A DNA stretch of 64,000 bases from Geodermatophilus pulveris (GTDB lineage: Bacteria > Actinomycetota > Actinomycetes > Mycobacteriales > Geodermatophilaceae): the NCBI RefSeq assembly GCF_900188375.1, contig NZ_FZOO01000003.1:248001-312000 (forward strand), read 5' to 3'. Under the pieces are notes generated by a model that saw only the letters and a program-made list of their open reading frames with translations, did no database searches and was not told where the DNA came from. Positions 31,769 through 41,464 of this stretch are shown piece by piece (the stretch's first letter is position 1; every line of letters begins with the position of its first letter). Position numbers and translations under genes: made by a program.

Positions 31769-33052
31769 ATGACGGCCGTGCCGCCCGCCCCCGCCCCCCG
31801 CACGCAGCCGGACACCGCCCGGGCGCCCTCCACCGCCCCGCGGGCGCTGCTCACGGTCTCCGGCAGCGACCGGCCCGGAGTCACCGCGCGGCTGTTCGCG
31901 GCGCTGGCCGTACCCGGCGACGGGCTGCCGCCGGTCGAGGTGGTCGACGTCGAGCAGGTCGTCGTCCACGGTCAGCTGGTGCTCGGCGTCGTCGTGGGAG
32001 CGCTGCCGGTGGAGGGCGGGCCGGTGGTGGACGAGGCGGGCTTCCTCGCCGCGCTCGGCCGGCTGGCCGGCGACGTGGCCGCGGCCACCGGCGTCCGGGT
32101 GCAGGTCGAGTCGGCCGCCGACGCCGGGCTGGACGCCGCCCCGCCCGGCCGGCCGCACCACGTCATCCTGCTCGGCCGGCCCGTCCCGCCCGGGGCCGTG
32201 GCCGGGGCCGCGTCGGCCATCGCGGGCACCGGCGGGAACATCGAGGCGATCCGCCGCCTGTCGGACTACCCGGTCACCAGCTTCGAGCTCACCGTCTCCG
32301 GCGGCGAGGCCACCGCGCTGCGCACCGCGCTGGCCTCGGTGGCGTCCGCCACGGGCGCCGACATCGCCGTCGAGCAGGTCGGGCTGGCCCGCCGCAGCAA
32401 GCGGCTGATCGTCCTCGACGTCGACTCCACCCTGGTGCGCGGGGAGGTCATCGACGAGCTCGCCGCCCGCGCCGGCCGGGCCGCGGAGGTCGCCCGGATC
32501 ACCGCCGCGGCCATGAACGGCGAGCTGGACTTCGCCGAGTCGCTGCGGGCCCGGGTCGCCGCGCTCGCCGGGCTGCCGGTCGAGGTGCTCGACGAGGTGC
32601 GCGCGGCGCTCGTGCTCACCCCCGGCGCGCGCACGCTGATCCGCACGCTCAAGCGGCACGGCTTCCGCTGCGGCATCGTCAGCGGTGGCTTCACCCAGGT
32701 CACCGACCCGCTGGCCGAGCAGCTGGGCCTGGACTTCGCCGCCGCCAACACCCTCGAGGTCGCCGACGGCCGGCTCACCGGCCGGCTGGTGGGCGAGATC
32801 GTCGACCGCGCCGGCAAGGCCCGCGCGCTGGCCCGCTTCGCCGACGACTACGGCATCCCGCTGGAGCAGACCGTGGCCGTGGGCGACGGCGCCAACGACC
32901 TGGACATGCTGGGCGTCGCCGGGCTGGGCATCGCCTTCAACGCCAAGCCGTGGGTGCGCGAGCAGGCGCACACCGCGCTCAACCAGCCCTACCTCGACGC
33001 GGTGCTGCAGGTGCTCGGCTTCACCCGCGACGAGGTCCTCGACGCGGAGTGA
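31769..33052 (+). CDS. serB: Phosphoserine phosphatase with ACT domains
   Basis: 427 residues from ATG 31769. N-terminal ACT-type regulatory region (about 25-200, RALLTVSGSDRPGVTARLFA, HHVILLGRP, SVASATGADIAVEQ) and a C-terminal HAD phosphatase (about 205-420) with DVDSTLVRGEVIDELA (nucleophile Asp), SGGFTQVTDPLAEQLGLDFA, and VAVGDGANDLDMLGVAGLGI. It makes serine from phosphoserine, the last step of serine biosynthesis; the ACT domains allow serine feedback. Matches the actinobacterial two-ACT SerB layout. A stand-alone gene. Confidence 0.92.
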   Translation: MTAVPPAPAPRTQPDTARAPSTAPRALLTVSGSDRPGVTARLFAALAVPGDGLPPVEVVDVEQVVVHGQLVLGVVVGALPVEGGPVVDEAGFLAALGRLAGDVAAATGVRVQVESAADAGLDAAPPGRPHHVILLGRPVPPGAVAGAASAIAGTGGNIEAIRRLSDYPVTSFELTVSGGEATALRTALASVASATGADIAVEQVGLARRSKRLIVLDVDSTLVRGEVIDELAARAGRAAEVARITAAAMNGELDFAESLRARVAALAGLPVEVLDEVRAALVLTPGARTLIRTLKRHGFRCGIVSGGFTQVTDPLAEQLGLDFAAANTLEVADGRLTGRLVGEIVDRAGKARALARFADDYGIPLEQTVAVGDGANDLDMLGVAGLGIAFNAKPWVREQAHTALNQPYLDAVLQVLGFTRDEVLDAE

Positions 33053-33271
33053 TCGGTCCGACGAGTGGGGCCCGGAGGCTCCCGCGAGGAGGACCGGGAT
33101 GGGCTCAGCGCGGCAACTGGCCTCGGTGTAGGGGCCCGCGCCGAGCGTGCGAGGCGTGGGGGGCACCGAGGTCCTTCCGGGCACGTGGCCGCGGTGTCGG
33201 CCGGTAGGCCGACGATGTCGCCGTCCGAACCGTCCAAGACACCGGCGCGGCCGCTGCCTAGCGTCACCGGC

Positions 33272-33667
33272 ATGGAGCTGCGCCCCGCCGTCATCGGACT
33301 CGTGGTCTCGGACATGGCCGCGACCCTCGCCTTCTACCGCCGCTGCGGCCTGGCCGTCCCGGAGGGCGCCGACGACCAGCCGCACGTCGAGGTGGCGCTG
33401 GCCGGCGGGCTGCGGCTGGCCTTCGACACCGAGGCCACCATCCGGTCGTTCGACGCGCACTGGACGCCGCCGACCGGCGGCCACCGGGTCGCTCTCGCCC
33501 TGGACTGCGGCAGCCCGGGCGGGGTCGACGCGGCGTGGGCGGAGCTGACCGCCGCGGGTCACCACGGGCACCTGCCGCCGTGGGACGCCGTGTGGGGTCA
33601 GCGCTACGCCGTCGTCCACGACCCGGACGGCACGCCCGTGGACCTCTTCGCGCCGCTACCCGGCTGA
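33272..33667 (+). CDS. VOC (glyoxalase/dioxygenase superfamily) protein
   Basis: 131 residues from ATG 33272. A single glyoxalase-like domain: VIGLVVSDMAATLAFYRRCG at the start, a central VALAGGLRLAFDTEATIR, and the end YAVVHDPDGTPVDLFAPL. Members include metal-dependent isomerases, dioxygenases and antibiotic-binding proteins; the substrate is not evident. Its 3' end overlaps by 12 bp the end of the opposite AraC-type regulator gene. The 218 bp before it holds no other gene. Confidence 0.82.
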   Translation: MELRPAVIGLVVSDMAATLAFYRRCGLAVPEGADDQPHVEVALAGGLRLAFDTEATIRSFDAHWTPPTGGHRVALALDCGSPGGVDAAWAELTAAGHHGHLPPWDAVWGQRYAVVHDPDGTPVDLFAPLPG

Positions 33668-34342
33668 CCCGCGCAGCAGCGCGGTCACGGTGGTCCCGGT
33701 CAGGCCGCGCACGTCCCGGGCCAGGTGCGCCTGGTCGGCGTACCCGCTGTCGGCGGCCACCCGGGCCAGCGGCGCCCCCTGGCGGACCTGCTCCAGCGCA
33801 CGGCCCAGCCGCAGCACCCGGGTCAGGTGCCGCGGTCCGTAGCCGAAGAGGTCCAGCGACCGCCGGTGCAGCTGCCGGACGCCGAGGCCCAGCCGCGCGG
33901 CCATGCCCGCGACCGGCACCCCTGCCCGTGCCAGCGCCAGCACCCGGCCGCCCAGCGGGTCCGCGGGGGAGTCGACCACCCGCTCGCCGGCCCACCGTTC
34001 CAGGGCGCCGACCGGGTCCTCGGCCACCCGGTCGGCCAGTCGCCGCGCCGCTGCCGCCGGCCACAGGTCCTCCAGCAGCGGCGTCCGGTCCCGCAGCTCG
34101 TGCGCGGGCACGCCCAGCAGCGCCGGGCCGGTCCCGCCGGAGAAGCGCAGCGCGACGTAGCGGGCGGGTGCCGGGTCCTCGTGCCACCGCGCCCGGGTGT
34201 CGGGCCCGGCCACCGACAGCCGCCGGCCGTCCCAGAGCAGGTCCAGGCAGCCGTCGGGCAGGATCCGCGACGCCCCTGCGGGTACGGCCCGCTCCCACAG
34301 CACCGCGTCCGGCACGGCGGTCGCGCGCTCCCGGTAGGTCAC
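33656..34342 (-). CDS. AraC family regulator with DUF6597-like N-terminus
   Basis: 228 residues from GTG 34342. The N-terminal sensor part has a cupin-like pattern (WERAVPAGASRILPDGCLDL, AGPDTRARWHEDPAPARYVA) seen in DUF6597-type regulators, and the C-terminal AraC DNA-binding domain spans about 140-228 (VAGMAARLGLGVRQLHRRSL, FGYGPRHLTRVLRLGRAL, ADSGYADQAHLARDVRGLTG). Its start overlaps the stop of pncA (GTGA), so it ends an operon pncB-pncA-regulator and may control NAD salvage. Confidence 0.85.
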   Translation of the reverse strand: MTYRERATAVPDAVLWERAVPAGASRILPDGCLDLLWDGRRLSVAGPDTRARWHEDPAPARYVALRFSGGTGPALLGVPAHELRDRTPLLEDLWPAAAARRLADRVAEDPVGALERWAGERVVDSPADPLGGRVLALARAGVPVAGMAARLGLGVRQLHRRSLDLFGYGPRHLTRVLRLGRALEQVRQGAPLARVAADSGYADQAHLARDVRGLTGTTVTALLRGSAG

Positions 34343-34923
34343 TGCCCGGCCGGCGGCCGGTGCACCTCGCCGGAGAGCTCCACGCCGGCGGTGCGCAACT
34401 GGTCCAGGGCGGCGTCGGTGGTCGCCTCGCTGACGCCCGCGGTGAGCGGCAGCAGCACACGGGTGGCGAAGCCGGCCCCGGCGGCATCCAGTGCGGTGGC
34501 CCGCACGCAGTGGTCGGTGGCGATCCCGGCGACGTCCACGGCGTCCACCCCGCGGGCGCGCAGCCAGTCGGCCAGCGGGACGCCGCCGGAGACGCCCTCG
34601 AACCCGGAGTAGGCCGCGGCGTACTCGCCCTTGTCGAACACCGCCTCGAGGGGACCGCGGTCCAGGTCCGGGTGCAGGTCCACGCCGGCCGTGCCCACGA
34701 CGCAGTGCGGCGGCCAGGTCTCCAGGAAGTCCGGCTGCGCGGCGAAGTGGCCGCCGGGGTCGACGTGGTGGTCGCGGGTGGCGACCACGTGCGCGTAGTC
34801 GGCGGCGTGCGCGCGCAGGTGCCCGCTGATCGCCGCGGCCACGCCGGCACCGCCGGCCACGGCCAGGCTGCCGCCCTCGCAGAAGTCGTTCTGCACGTCC
34901 ACCACCAGCAGCGCGCGGGTCAC
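34339..34923 (-). CDS. pncA: Nicotinamidase
   Basis: 194 residues from GTG 34923 (GAGGAGGACGAC upstream). Isochorismatase fold with the full catalytic triad: D9 (LLVVDVQNDF), K98 (FDKGEYAAAY) and C139 (GIATDHCVRAT), plus metal ligands in TRDHHVDPGGH (D51, H53, H59). It hydrolyses nicotinamide to nicotinic acid in NAD salvage. The next enzyme, nicotinate phosphoribosyltransferase, is encoded 10 bp upstream in the same operon, so the two steps are co-expressed. Also the enzyme that activates pyrazinamide in mycobacteria. Confidence 0.93.
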   Translation of the reverse strand: MTRALLVVDVQNDFCEGGSLAVAGGAGVAAAISGHLRAHAADYAHVVATRDHHVDPGGHFAAQPDFLETWPPHCVVGTAGVDLHPDLDRGPLEAVFDKGEYAAAYSGFEGVSGGVPLADWLRARGVDAVDVAGIATDHCVRATALDAAGAGFATRVLLPLTAGVSEATTDAALDQLRTAGVELSGEVHRPPAGQ

Positions 34924-34933
34924 GTCGTCCTCC

Positions 34934-36223
34934 TCAGGCCGTCAGGGTCTCGATGGCGCAGTCCCCGCGGGACAGCGCGAACGCCTCCGCGGGCAGCGCG
35001 GCGACCGCCCGCTCGTGGTGCGCCCGGGCGGCGGCCAGCGCCTCCCGGGGCGTGGCCGGCGCGCAGACCTCGCCGCCGCGGACCAGCTGCACGACCAGCG
35101 TCCGGTCGCCGTCCCGGGGGAGCACCGCGGCGGCGGTGACCACCTCGGCGGTCGCCGTCCCGGAGGCGTCGTGCCGGCGGACGGCGGACTTCCGCCCGCC
35201 CACCGAGTTCTTGCCCTCCGAGCGCTTGGCCACCGGGACGCCGTCCCGCTCGACCAGCTTGTAGACCATCCCCGCCGTCGGGGCGCCGGACCCGGTGACC
35301 AGCGAGGTGCCCACGCCGTACCCGTCGACCGGGGCGGCCATCAGCCCGGCGATCGCGTACTCGTCCAGGTCGCTGGTGACGATGATCCGGGTGCCGGTCG
35401 CGCCGAGGGAGTCCAGCAGCTCGCGGGCGTGCCGGGCCAGCGTCGGCAGGTCCCCGGAGTCCAGCCGGACCGCGCCCAGCTCCGGCCCGGCCACCTCCAC
35501 CGCCGTCCGGATGCCCTGGTCCACGTCGTAGGTGTCCACCAGCAGCGTGGTGCCCACCCCGAGGGCGGCGACCTGCGCGCGGAAGGCGGCGGCCTCGTCG
35601 TCGTGCAGCAGCGTGAAGGCGTGCGCGCTGGTGCCGGTGGTCGGGATGCCGTAGCGCCGGCCGGCCTCCAGGTTGGAGGTGGCGGCGAACCCGGCCAGGT
35701 GCGCGGCCCGGGCGGCGGCGACCGCAGCGTCCTCGTGGGTGCGCCGCGAGCCCATCTCGATGCACGGCCGCTCACAGGCCGCGGACACCATCCGGGCCGC
35801 GGCGGAGGCGATGGCGCTGTCGTGGTTGAGCACCGAGAGCACCAGCGTCTCCAGCAGCACCCCCTCGGCGAAGGGGGCGCGCACGGTGAGCACGGGGGAG
35901 CCGGGGAAGAACGGCTCGCCCTCGGCGTAGCCGTCGACGTCCCCGGTGAAGCGGAACCCGGCCAGCCAGTCCAGCAGCCGGGCGTCGGTGAGGCCCTGCT
36001 CGCGCAGCGCGGCGAGGTCGGCGTCGGTGAACCGGAAGTCCGGCAGCGCCTCCAGCAGCCGGCCGGTGCCGGCGAGCACACCGTAGCGGCGGCCGTGCGG
36101 CAGCCGCCGGGCGAAGACCTCGAACACGCAGTCGCGGTCGGCGGTGCCGTCGGCCAGGGCCGCGGCGACCATGGTCAGCTCGTACCGGTCGGTGAGCAGG
36201 GCGGGGCCGGTCGCCGGGGGCAT
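34934..36223 (-). CDS. pncB: Nicotinate phosphoribosyltransferase
   Basis: 429 residues from ATG 36223. Family marks: LLTDRYELTMVAAALADGTA, EVFARRLPHGRRYGVLAG, the active-site MGSRRTHEDAAVAAARAAHL with the catalytic His, GTSAHAFTLLHDDEAAAFRA, DTYDVDQGIRTAVEVAG, VRLDSGDLPTLARHARELLD, and VGTSLVTGSGAPTAGMVYKL. It joins nicotinate to PRPP, making nicotinate mononucleotide for NAD synthesis. First gene of the pncB-pncA-AraC operon, divergent from clpS with 52 bp between the starts. Confidence 0.93.
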   Translation of the reverse strand: MPPATGPALLTDRYELTMVAAALADGTADRDCVFEVFARRLPHGRRYGVLAGTGRLLEALPDFRFTDADLAALREQGLTDARLLDWLAGFRFTGDVDGYAEGEPFFPGSPVLTVRAPFAEGVLLETLVLSVLNHDSAIASAAARMVSAACERPCIEMGSRRTHEDAAVAAARAAHLAGFAATSNLEAGRRYGIPTTGTSAHAFTLLHDDEAAAFRAQVAALGVGTTLLVDTYDVDQGIRTAVEVAGPELGAVRLDSGDLPTLARHARELLDSLGATGTRIIVTSDLDEYAIAGLMAAPVDGYGVGTSLVTGSGAPTAGMVYKLVERDGVPVAKRSEGKNSVGGRKSAVRRHDASGTATAEVVTAAAVLPRDGDRTLVVQLVRGGEVCAPATPREALAAARAHHERAVAALPAEAFALSRGDCAIETLTA

Positions 36224-36275
36224 GACCTCGCAGCGTAGGCGCGACCGGCGACACCCGGCGTTCTAAGGTGGGTGC

Positions 36276-36572
36276 GTGGCCGGACCACTCGCGCCGACAC
36301 GGACGCCGGAGGAGACCGTCGAGGAGCACGGCGACCTCGACCGCCCGTGGGTCACCATCGTCTGGAACGACCCGGTCAACCTCATGACCTACGTCACCTA
36401 CGTGCTGCAGGAGCTGTTCGGCTACGACGAGCCGACGGCGACCACGCTCATGCTGCAGGTGCACGAGGAGGGCCGGGCGATCGTCAGCTCGGGGCCGCGC
36501 GAGAAGATGGAGCACGACACCAGCCGGCTGCACGCCTACGGGCTGTGGGCCAGCTACCAGCGCGACTCGTGA
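36276..36572 (+). CDS. clpS: ATP-dependent Clp protease adaptor
   Basis: 98 residues from GTG 36276. The ClpS core is clear: [40 protein letters not shown] and [16 protein letters not shown]. The residues N and D in the WNDPVN loop and the hydrophobic pocket (M at TYV...LM) bind N-terminal degron residues (Leu, Phe, Trp, Tyr) and hand such proteins to ClpC/ClpAP. Usual length. Followed 10 bp later by DUF2017, a conserved actinobacterial pairing. Confidence 0.93.
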   Translation: MAGPLAPTRTPEETVEEHGDLDRPWVTIVWNDPVNLMTYVTYVLQELFGYDEPTATTLMLQVHEEGRAIVSSGPREKMEHDTSRLHAYGLWASYQRDS

Positions 36573-36582
36573 GGGCACCCGC

Positions 36583-37080
36583 GTGAAGCCGTTCCGCCGC
36601 CGGGGCGGTGAGCTGGTCGCCCGGCTCGAGCCGGCCGAGGTGCACGTCGTGGCCCTGCTGCTCGACCAGCTCGAGCAGCTGCTCACCGCCGAGGCCGAGG
36701 ACGTCGCGGGCGACCCGGTCGTCGCCCGGCTGCTGCCCGCCGGGCACCGCAGCGACCCCGAGATCGCCGCCGACTACCGCGAGATGACCGAGTCCGCGCT
36801 GCGCTCCGGCAAGGCCGACGACCTGGCCACGGTCCGCGCCGGCCTGCCGCCCGACGGCGGGACGGTCCGCCTGGACCCCGACCAGGCGGCCGCCTGGCTG
36901 CGCACCACCAACGACCTGCGCCTGGCCCTGGGCACCCGGCTGGACATCCGCGAGGACACCGAGCCGCCGGAGGACCTCGCCGGCGAGGAGGGCCACCAGC
37001 TGGCCGTCTACTACTGGCTCACCGGCCTGCAGGGGTCGCTCGTCGACGCGCTCGCCGCGGGTCGCGCCGGCCGAAGGTGA
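36583..37080 (+). CDS. DUF2017 domain protein
   Basis: 165 residues from GTG 36583, starting 10 bp after clpS. Family signatures: LEPAEVHVVALLLDQLEQLL, VARLLPAGHRSDPEIAADYR, then LRTTNDLRLALGTRLDIRE and YYWLTGLQGSLVDAL. DUF2017 proteins are mostly helical and soluble, and almost always follow clpS in actinobacteria, often with Mec and CysO downstream as here, but their job is not known. The 3' end overlaps the opposite small membrane protein gene by 62 bp. Confidence 0.85.
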   Translation: MKPFRRRGGELVARLEPAEVHVVALLLDQLEQLLTAEAEDVAGDPVVARLLPAGHRSDPEIAADYREMTESALRSGKADDLATVRAGLPPDGGTVRLDPDQAAAWLRTTNDLRLALGTRLDIREDTEPPEDLAGEEGHQLAVYYWLTGLQGSLVDALAAGRAGRR

Positions 37081-37375
37081 GCACGACCAGCGCCGCGAGG
37101 AGCAGGTCGAGCACGAAGAACACCGACACCAGGCCCGGCATCTCCAGGTCCCGCACCAGCGCGCCGACGGCGGAGACCAGCACGACCAGCGACAGGACGG
37201 CGACCAGCAGCAGGGTGAGCACCTGGAGCGAGACGACCAGCACCAGCGACACCCGGTCGCCGCCGACGGCGCGGCGGTACCAGCGGGCGCGCCTGCGGGT
37301 CCCCCCCATGCCCAGCAGCAGCGCCGGCAGCGCCACGGCGAGCACCCCGGCGACCATGAGCAGCTCCACCACCAC
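37019..37375 (-). CDS. Small membrane protein, 118 aa
   Basis: From GTG 37375: three hydrophobic helices (about 2-22 VVELLMVAGVLAVALPALLL, 42-70 VSLVLVVSLQVLTLLLVAVL, 78-100 LVSVFFVLDLLLAALVVL) separated by a basic loop (GTRRRARWYRRAVGG) and a basic tail (RRDPRRARRRATPAGR). Inner-membrane protein with unknown role. It overlaps the 3' end of DUF2017 by 62 bp in the opposite direction and starts upstream of Mec in a divergent arrangement. Confidence 0.6.
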   Translation of the reverse strand: MVVELLMVAGVLAVALPALLLGMGGTRRRARWYRRAVGGDRVSLVLVVSLQVLTLLLVAVLSLVVLVSAVGALVRDLEMPGLVSVFFVLDLLLAALVVLTFGRRDPRRARRRATPAGR

Positions 37376-37452
37376 GACACGTCACCGTAACCTCCGGGCC
37401 ATTGCCGGGAGCCTGCGAGGTGGGCGGTGCGGGATCTCCTAGACTCGGCTGC

Positions 37453-37926
37453 GTGCTGCGCATCGACCGCGCGACCTACGACGCCATCGTGGCCCACGCC
37501 CGGGAGGACCACCCGGACGAGGCCTGTGGCGTCGTCGCCGGCCCCGAGGGCAGCGACCGCCCCGAGCGGTTCATCCCGATGCTGAACGCCGCGCGGTCGC
37601 CCACGTTCTACGAGTTCGACTCCGCGGACCTGCTCCGGCTGTACCGGGAGATGGACGACCGGGACGAGGAGCCGGTGGTGGTGTACCACTCGCACACCGC
37701 GACCGAGGCCTACCCGTCGCGCACCGACATCGGCCTGGCCGCCGAGCCGAACGCGCACTACGTGCTTGTCTCCACCCGGCACCACGGGGAGCAGACCGGC
37801 CTGGCCGGTGACGAGGTCGAGTTCCGCAGCTTCCGGATCGTCGACGGCGTCGTCACCGAGGAGGACGTCGAGGTCGTCGAGTCCTACCTGTTCGGCCACT
37901 CGCCGACCACCGTCGTCTACGACTGA
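37453..37926 (+). CDS. mec: Mec-type JAMM metalloprotease (CysO-cysteine peptidase)
   Basis: 157 residues from GTG 37453. Complete JAMM motif: E23 (HPDEACGVV) and H79-x-H81-x7-S89-x2-D92 (VVYHSHTATEAYPSRTDIG), binding one zinc. In mycobacteria Mec releases cysteine from the CysO-cysteine adduct made by CysM. The cysO gene follows 182 bp later (with a hairpin element between) and cysM after that, so the pathway is complete here. Length is typical. Confidence 0.92.
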   Translation: MLRIDRATYDAIVAHAREDHPDEACGVVAGPEGSDRPERFIPMLNAARSPTFYEFDSADLLRLYREMDDRDEEPVVVYHSHTATEAYPSRTDIGLAAEPNAHYVLVSTRHHGEQTGLAGDEVEFRSFRIVDGVVTEEDVEVVESYLFGHSPTTVVYD

Positions 37927-38002
37927 AGAAGGACCCCGCTGCCCCCCACCGCTCGCACGCTCGCGGCGGGTCCCTGCAGCGGGGCCGTTCCAGCACGTCA
38001 CC
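37927..38002 (+). repeat. Hairpin element, copy D
   Basis: Immediately after the mec stop. Arms GGACCCCGCTGCCCC and CCTGCAGCGGGGCC pair; core CTCGCACGCTCGCGGCGGG; tail GTTCCAGCACGTCACC. The arm change CCCCGCTG/CAGCGGGG keeps pairing relative to copies A and B. It separates mec from cysO, so it may weaken read-through within the pathway. Confidence 0.7.
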
Positions 38003-38107
38003 ATCGGAATGAGCCGGCGGCCTGCGGGCGTTGGCCCGACCAGACGCACGTCCGCTGCGCCGTCGCGCGGCACACCCCACCGACCCCCTGAGGAGAACGC
38101 ACACGCC

Positions 38108-39371
<1,264 letters not shown>

Positions 39372-39451
39372 GCCCGGGGGCGCGACGCCGGTCTCCCCGG
39401 CCCCCCGGTTAGCCTGACCGGCGCCGGAGGGACGACACAGGGGAGCGGCAG

Positions 39452-40192
39452 GTGGAGCTGACGGTGGTCGGCTGCTCGGGCAGCGGCCCGGGCCCGGCGT
39501 CCCCGGCGTCCTGCTACCTGGTCGAGCACGACGGCTTCCGCGTGCTCCTCGACCTGGGCAACGGCGCGTTCGGGACGCTGCAGGCCCTCGCCGACCCGGT
39601 CACCGTCGACGCGCTGTACCTCACCCACCTGCACGCGGACCACTGCCTCGACGTGGCCCCGTTCGTCGTCTGGCACCGCTACTCGGGGCGCTCCCGCGGG
39701 CGGCCGGTGCCGCTGTACGCGCCGGCCGGCGCCGACCGGCGGCTGGCCTCGGCCTACTACGGGGACGGCGCGCCGCTGGAGGACGTCTTCGACTTCACCG
39801 TCCTCACCGGGGAGCCGTTCGACCTGGGGCCCTTCGCCGTGCGGACGGCGCGCACCGCGCACCCGGTCGAGTGCCACGCCGTGCGGCTGACCGCCGGCGG
39901 CCGGTCGCTGGTCTACACCGGTGACACCGGCGCCAGCGCCGCCGTGGTCGACCTCGCCCGCGGTGCCGACGTGCTGCTCGCCGAGGCCGCGCACCCCGAC
40001 GTCCCCGGCCTGCCCGGCGGCCTGCACCTCACCGGGCGGCAGGCCGGCGAGCACGCCGCCGCGGCCGGGGTCGGCCGGCTGCTGCTCACCCACGTGCCGC
40101 CGTGGGTCGACGCCGAGGGGCAGCTGGCGTCCGCGCGGGAGGTGTTCCCCGGCGCGGAGCTGGTCGAGCCCTGCGCCACGTACGCCGTCTGA
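39452..40192 (+). CDS. MBL fold metallohydrolase (RNase Z-like)
   Basis: 246 residues from GTG 39452. Metal-binding motif LTHLHADHCLDVAP (HxHxDH), ECHAVRLTAGG, YTGDTGASAAVVDLARGADV and LTHVPPWVDAEG give the full set of ligands. The opening LTVVGCSGSGPGPASPASCY resembles RNase Z/arylsulfatase-like (MBL phosphodiesterase) members. In mycobacteria a similar gene follows cysM and murI/rph, so its place here is conserved. Substrate unknown. Confidence 0.88.
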   Translation: MELTVVGCSGSGPGPASPASCYLVEHDGFRVLLDLGNGAFGTLQALADPVTVDALYLTHLHADHCLDVAPFVVWHRYSGRSRGRPVPLYAPAGADRRLASAYYGDGAPLEDVFDFTVLTGEPFDLGPFAVRTARTAHPVECHAVRLTAGGRSLVYTGDTGASAAVVDLARGADVLLAEAAHPDVPGLPGGLHLTGRQAGEHAAAAGVGRLLLTHVPPWVDAEGQLASAREVFPGAELVEPCATYAV

Positions 40193-40267
40193 CGGAGGAC
40201 CCTCCTGCCCCCGTCACTCGCAGGCTCGGGACGGGACGCTGGAGGAGGGCCGGTCCGGCACGTCACC
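40193..40267 (+). repeat. Hairpin element, copy E
   Basis: Immediately after the MBL gene stop. Arms GGACCCTCCTGCCCC and CTGGAGGAGGGCC (change CCCTCC/GGAGGG keeps pairing), core CACTCGCAGGCTCGGGACGG, tail GGTCCGGCACGTCACC. Oriented with the gene it follows. Confidence 0.7.
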
Positions 40268-40311
40268 GCACCCCTCTTGCCCGGCGCGGCTCGGCCGGGC
40301 ACCGTGGCCCG

Positions 40312-41268
40312 GTGGTCGACGACGAACGGGACGGCGTCCGGCTGACCAGCCTCGACGCGCCGCTGGGCGACGGGCTCGGGGTGACCAAGGGCGACCTGGT
40401 CGACCACCTCGACGCCAACGCCTCCCGGCTGGTGCCGCAGCTGGCCGGCCGGCCGCTGTCGGTCAAGCGGGTCCGGCCGGGCCAGGAGCCGTTCATGCAG
40501 CGCAACGTCGCCAGGGGCGCGCCGGAGTGGGTGCGCACGGTGCCGGTCTGGTCCCACGGCGCGCACCGCGAGGTGCACCAGGTGCTCTGCGACGACCGCC
40601 GCACGCTGCTGTGGCTGGCCAACCAGCGGGCTGTCGAGTTCCACGTGCCCTTCTCCCTCGCCGGCGCCGAGACCGAGCCGACCGGCATCGTGCTCGACCT
40701 CGACCCGCCGGAGGGCGCCGACTTCGACGTGGTCGTGCGGGCGGCGGACCTGGTCCGGCGGGCGCTGGCCGACGCCGGGCTCGCCGGGGCGGTGAAGACC
40801 AGCGGGTCCAAGGGGGTGCACGTCGTCGTCCCGGTGCGCGGAGTCGGGCCCGAGGACGCCGCCGCCGCGACCCGCGCGCTGGCCGCCCGCGCCGCCGCCC
40901 TCGACCCGGACCTGGCCACCACCGCCTACATCCGGGAGGACCGGCACGGCCGGGTGTTCCTCGACTCCACCCGCTCGGGCTCCGCCACCATCGTGGCCGC
41001 CTACAGCCCGCGGATCCGCCCCGGCCTGCCCGTCTCCGCGCCGGTCGCCTGGGCTGACCTGCCCTCGGTGCGGCCCGGGGACGTGACCGTCCGGACGGCG
41101 CCGGAGCGGCTGGGGGACGGCGACCCGTGGACGGCGCTGCTGCCCGCCCGGCAGGAGCTGCCGGCCGACCTGGTCGCCGAGGGCCACACCATCCCGGTGG
41201 CCCGCGTGCAGGCGATGCACGAGGGCCGCCGCCGGGCCCGGGCCCGCCGTGCGGAGGCCGGGGACTGA
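40312..41268 (+). CDS. Stand-alone LigD-type polymerase (NHEJ primase-polymerase)
   Basis: 318 residues from GTG 40312. It has the LigD polymerase domain motifs: EPFMQRNVARGAPEW, HREVHQVLCDDRRTLLWLAN, the catalytic IVLDLDPPEGADF (two Asp), TSGSKGVHVVVPV and YIREDRHGRVFLDSTR. In mycobacterial LigD this domain is fused to a ligase; here it is alone, as in many actinobacteria. It adds nucleotides during non-homologous end joining. No ku or ligase gene lies nearby. The 5' end overlaps no gene; a hairpin element precedes it and another follows. Confidence 0.9.
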   Translation: MVDDERDGVRLTSLDAPLGDGLGVTKGDLVDHLDANASRLVPQLAGRPLSVKRVRPGQEPFMQRNVARGAPEWVRTVPVWSHGAHREVHQVLCDDRRTLLWLANQRAVEFHVPFSLAGAETEPTGIVLDLDPPEGADFDVVVRAADLVRRALADAGLAGAVKTSGSKGVHVVVPVRGVGPEDAAAATRALAARAAALDPDLATTAYIREDRHGRVFLDSTRSGSATIVAAYSPRIRPGLPVSAPVAWADLPSVRPGDVTVRTAPERLGDGDPWTALLPARQELPADLVAEGHTIPVARVQAMHEGRRRARARRAEAGD

Positions 41269-41412
41269 GAGAGGACCACCCTTCCCCCCACGCCTCGCAC
41301 GCTCCCTGGTGCCCGGTGAGCTGCTCGACCGCGACGACGGGCCGGCCGGCTGTGCGCCGAGGTCTCGCCGGACCCCGGCGAGGTGGTGCTCGGTCCCTGG
41401 GAGGAGGGCCGG
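41269..41412 (+). repeat. Hairpin element, copy F, interrupted
   Basis: Begins after the polymerase gene stop with GAGAGGACCACCCTTCCCCC and CGCCTCGCACGCTCC, then about 80 bp of unrelated sequence, then the right arm GGTCCCTGGGAGGAGGGCCG at about 41391-41410. It seems a degenerate or split copy. The intervening 80 bp and 41413-41464 show no gene. Confidence 0.55.
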
Positions 41413-41464
41413 TCCTGCGGGCCGGGGTGCCAGCCGCGGCCGGGCACCTGGCGGGCCCGAGCCG

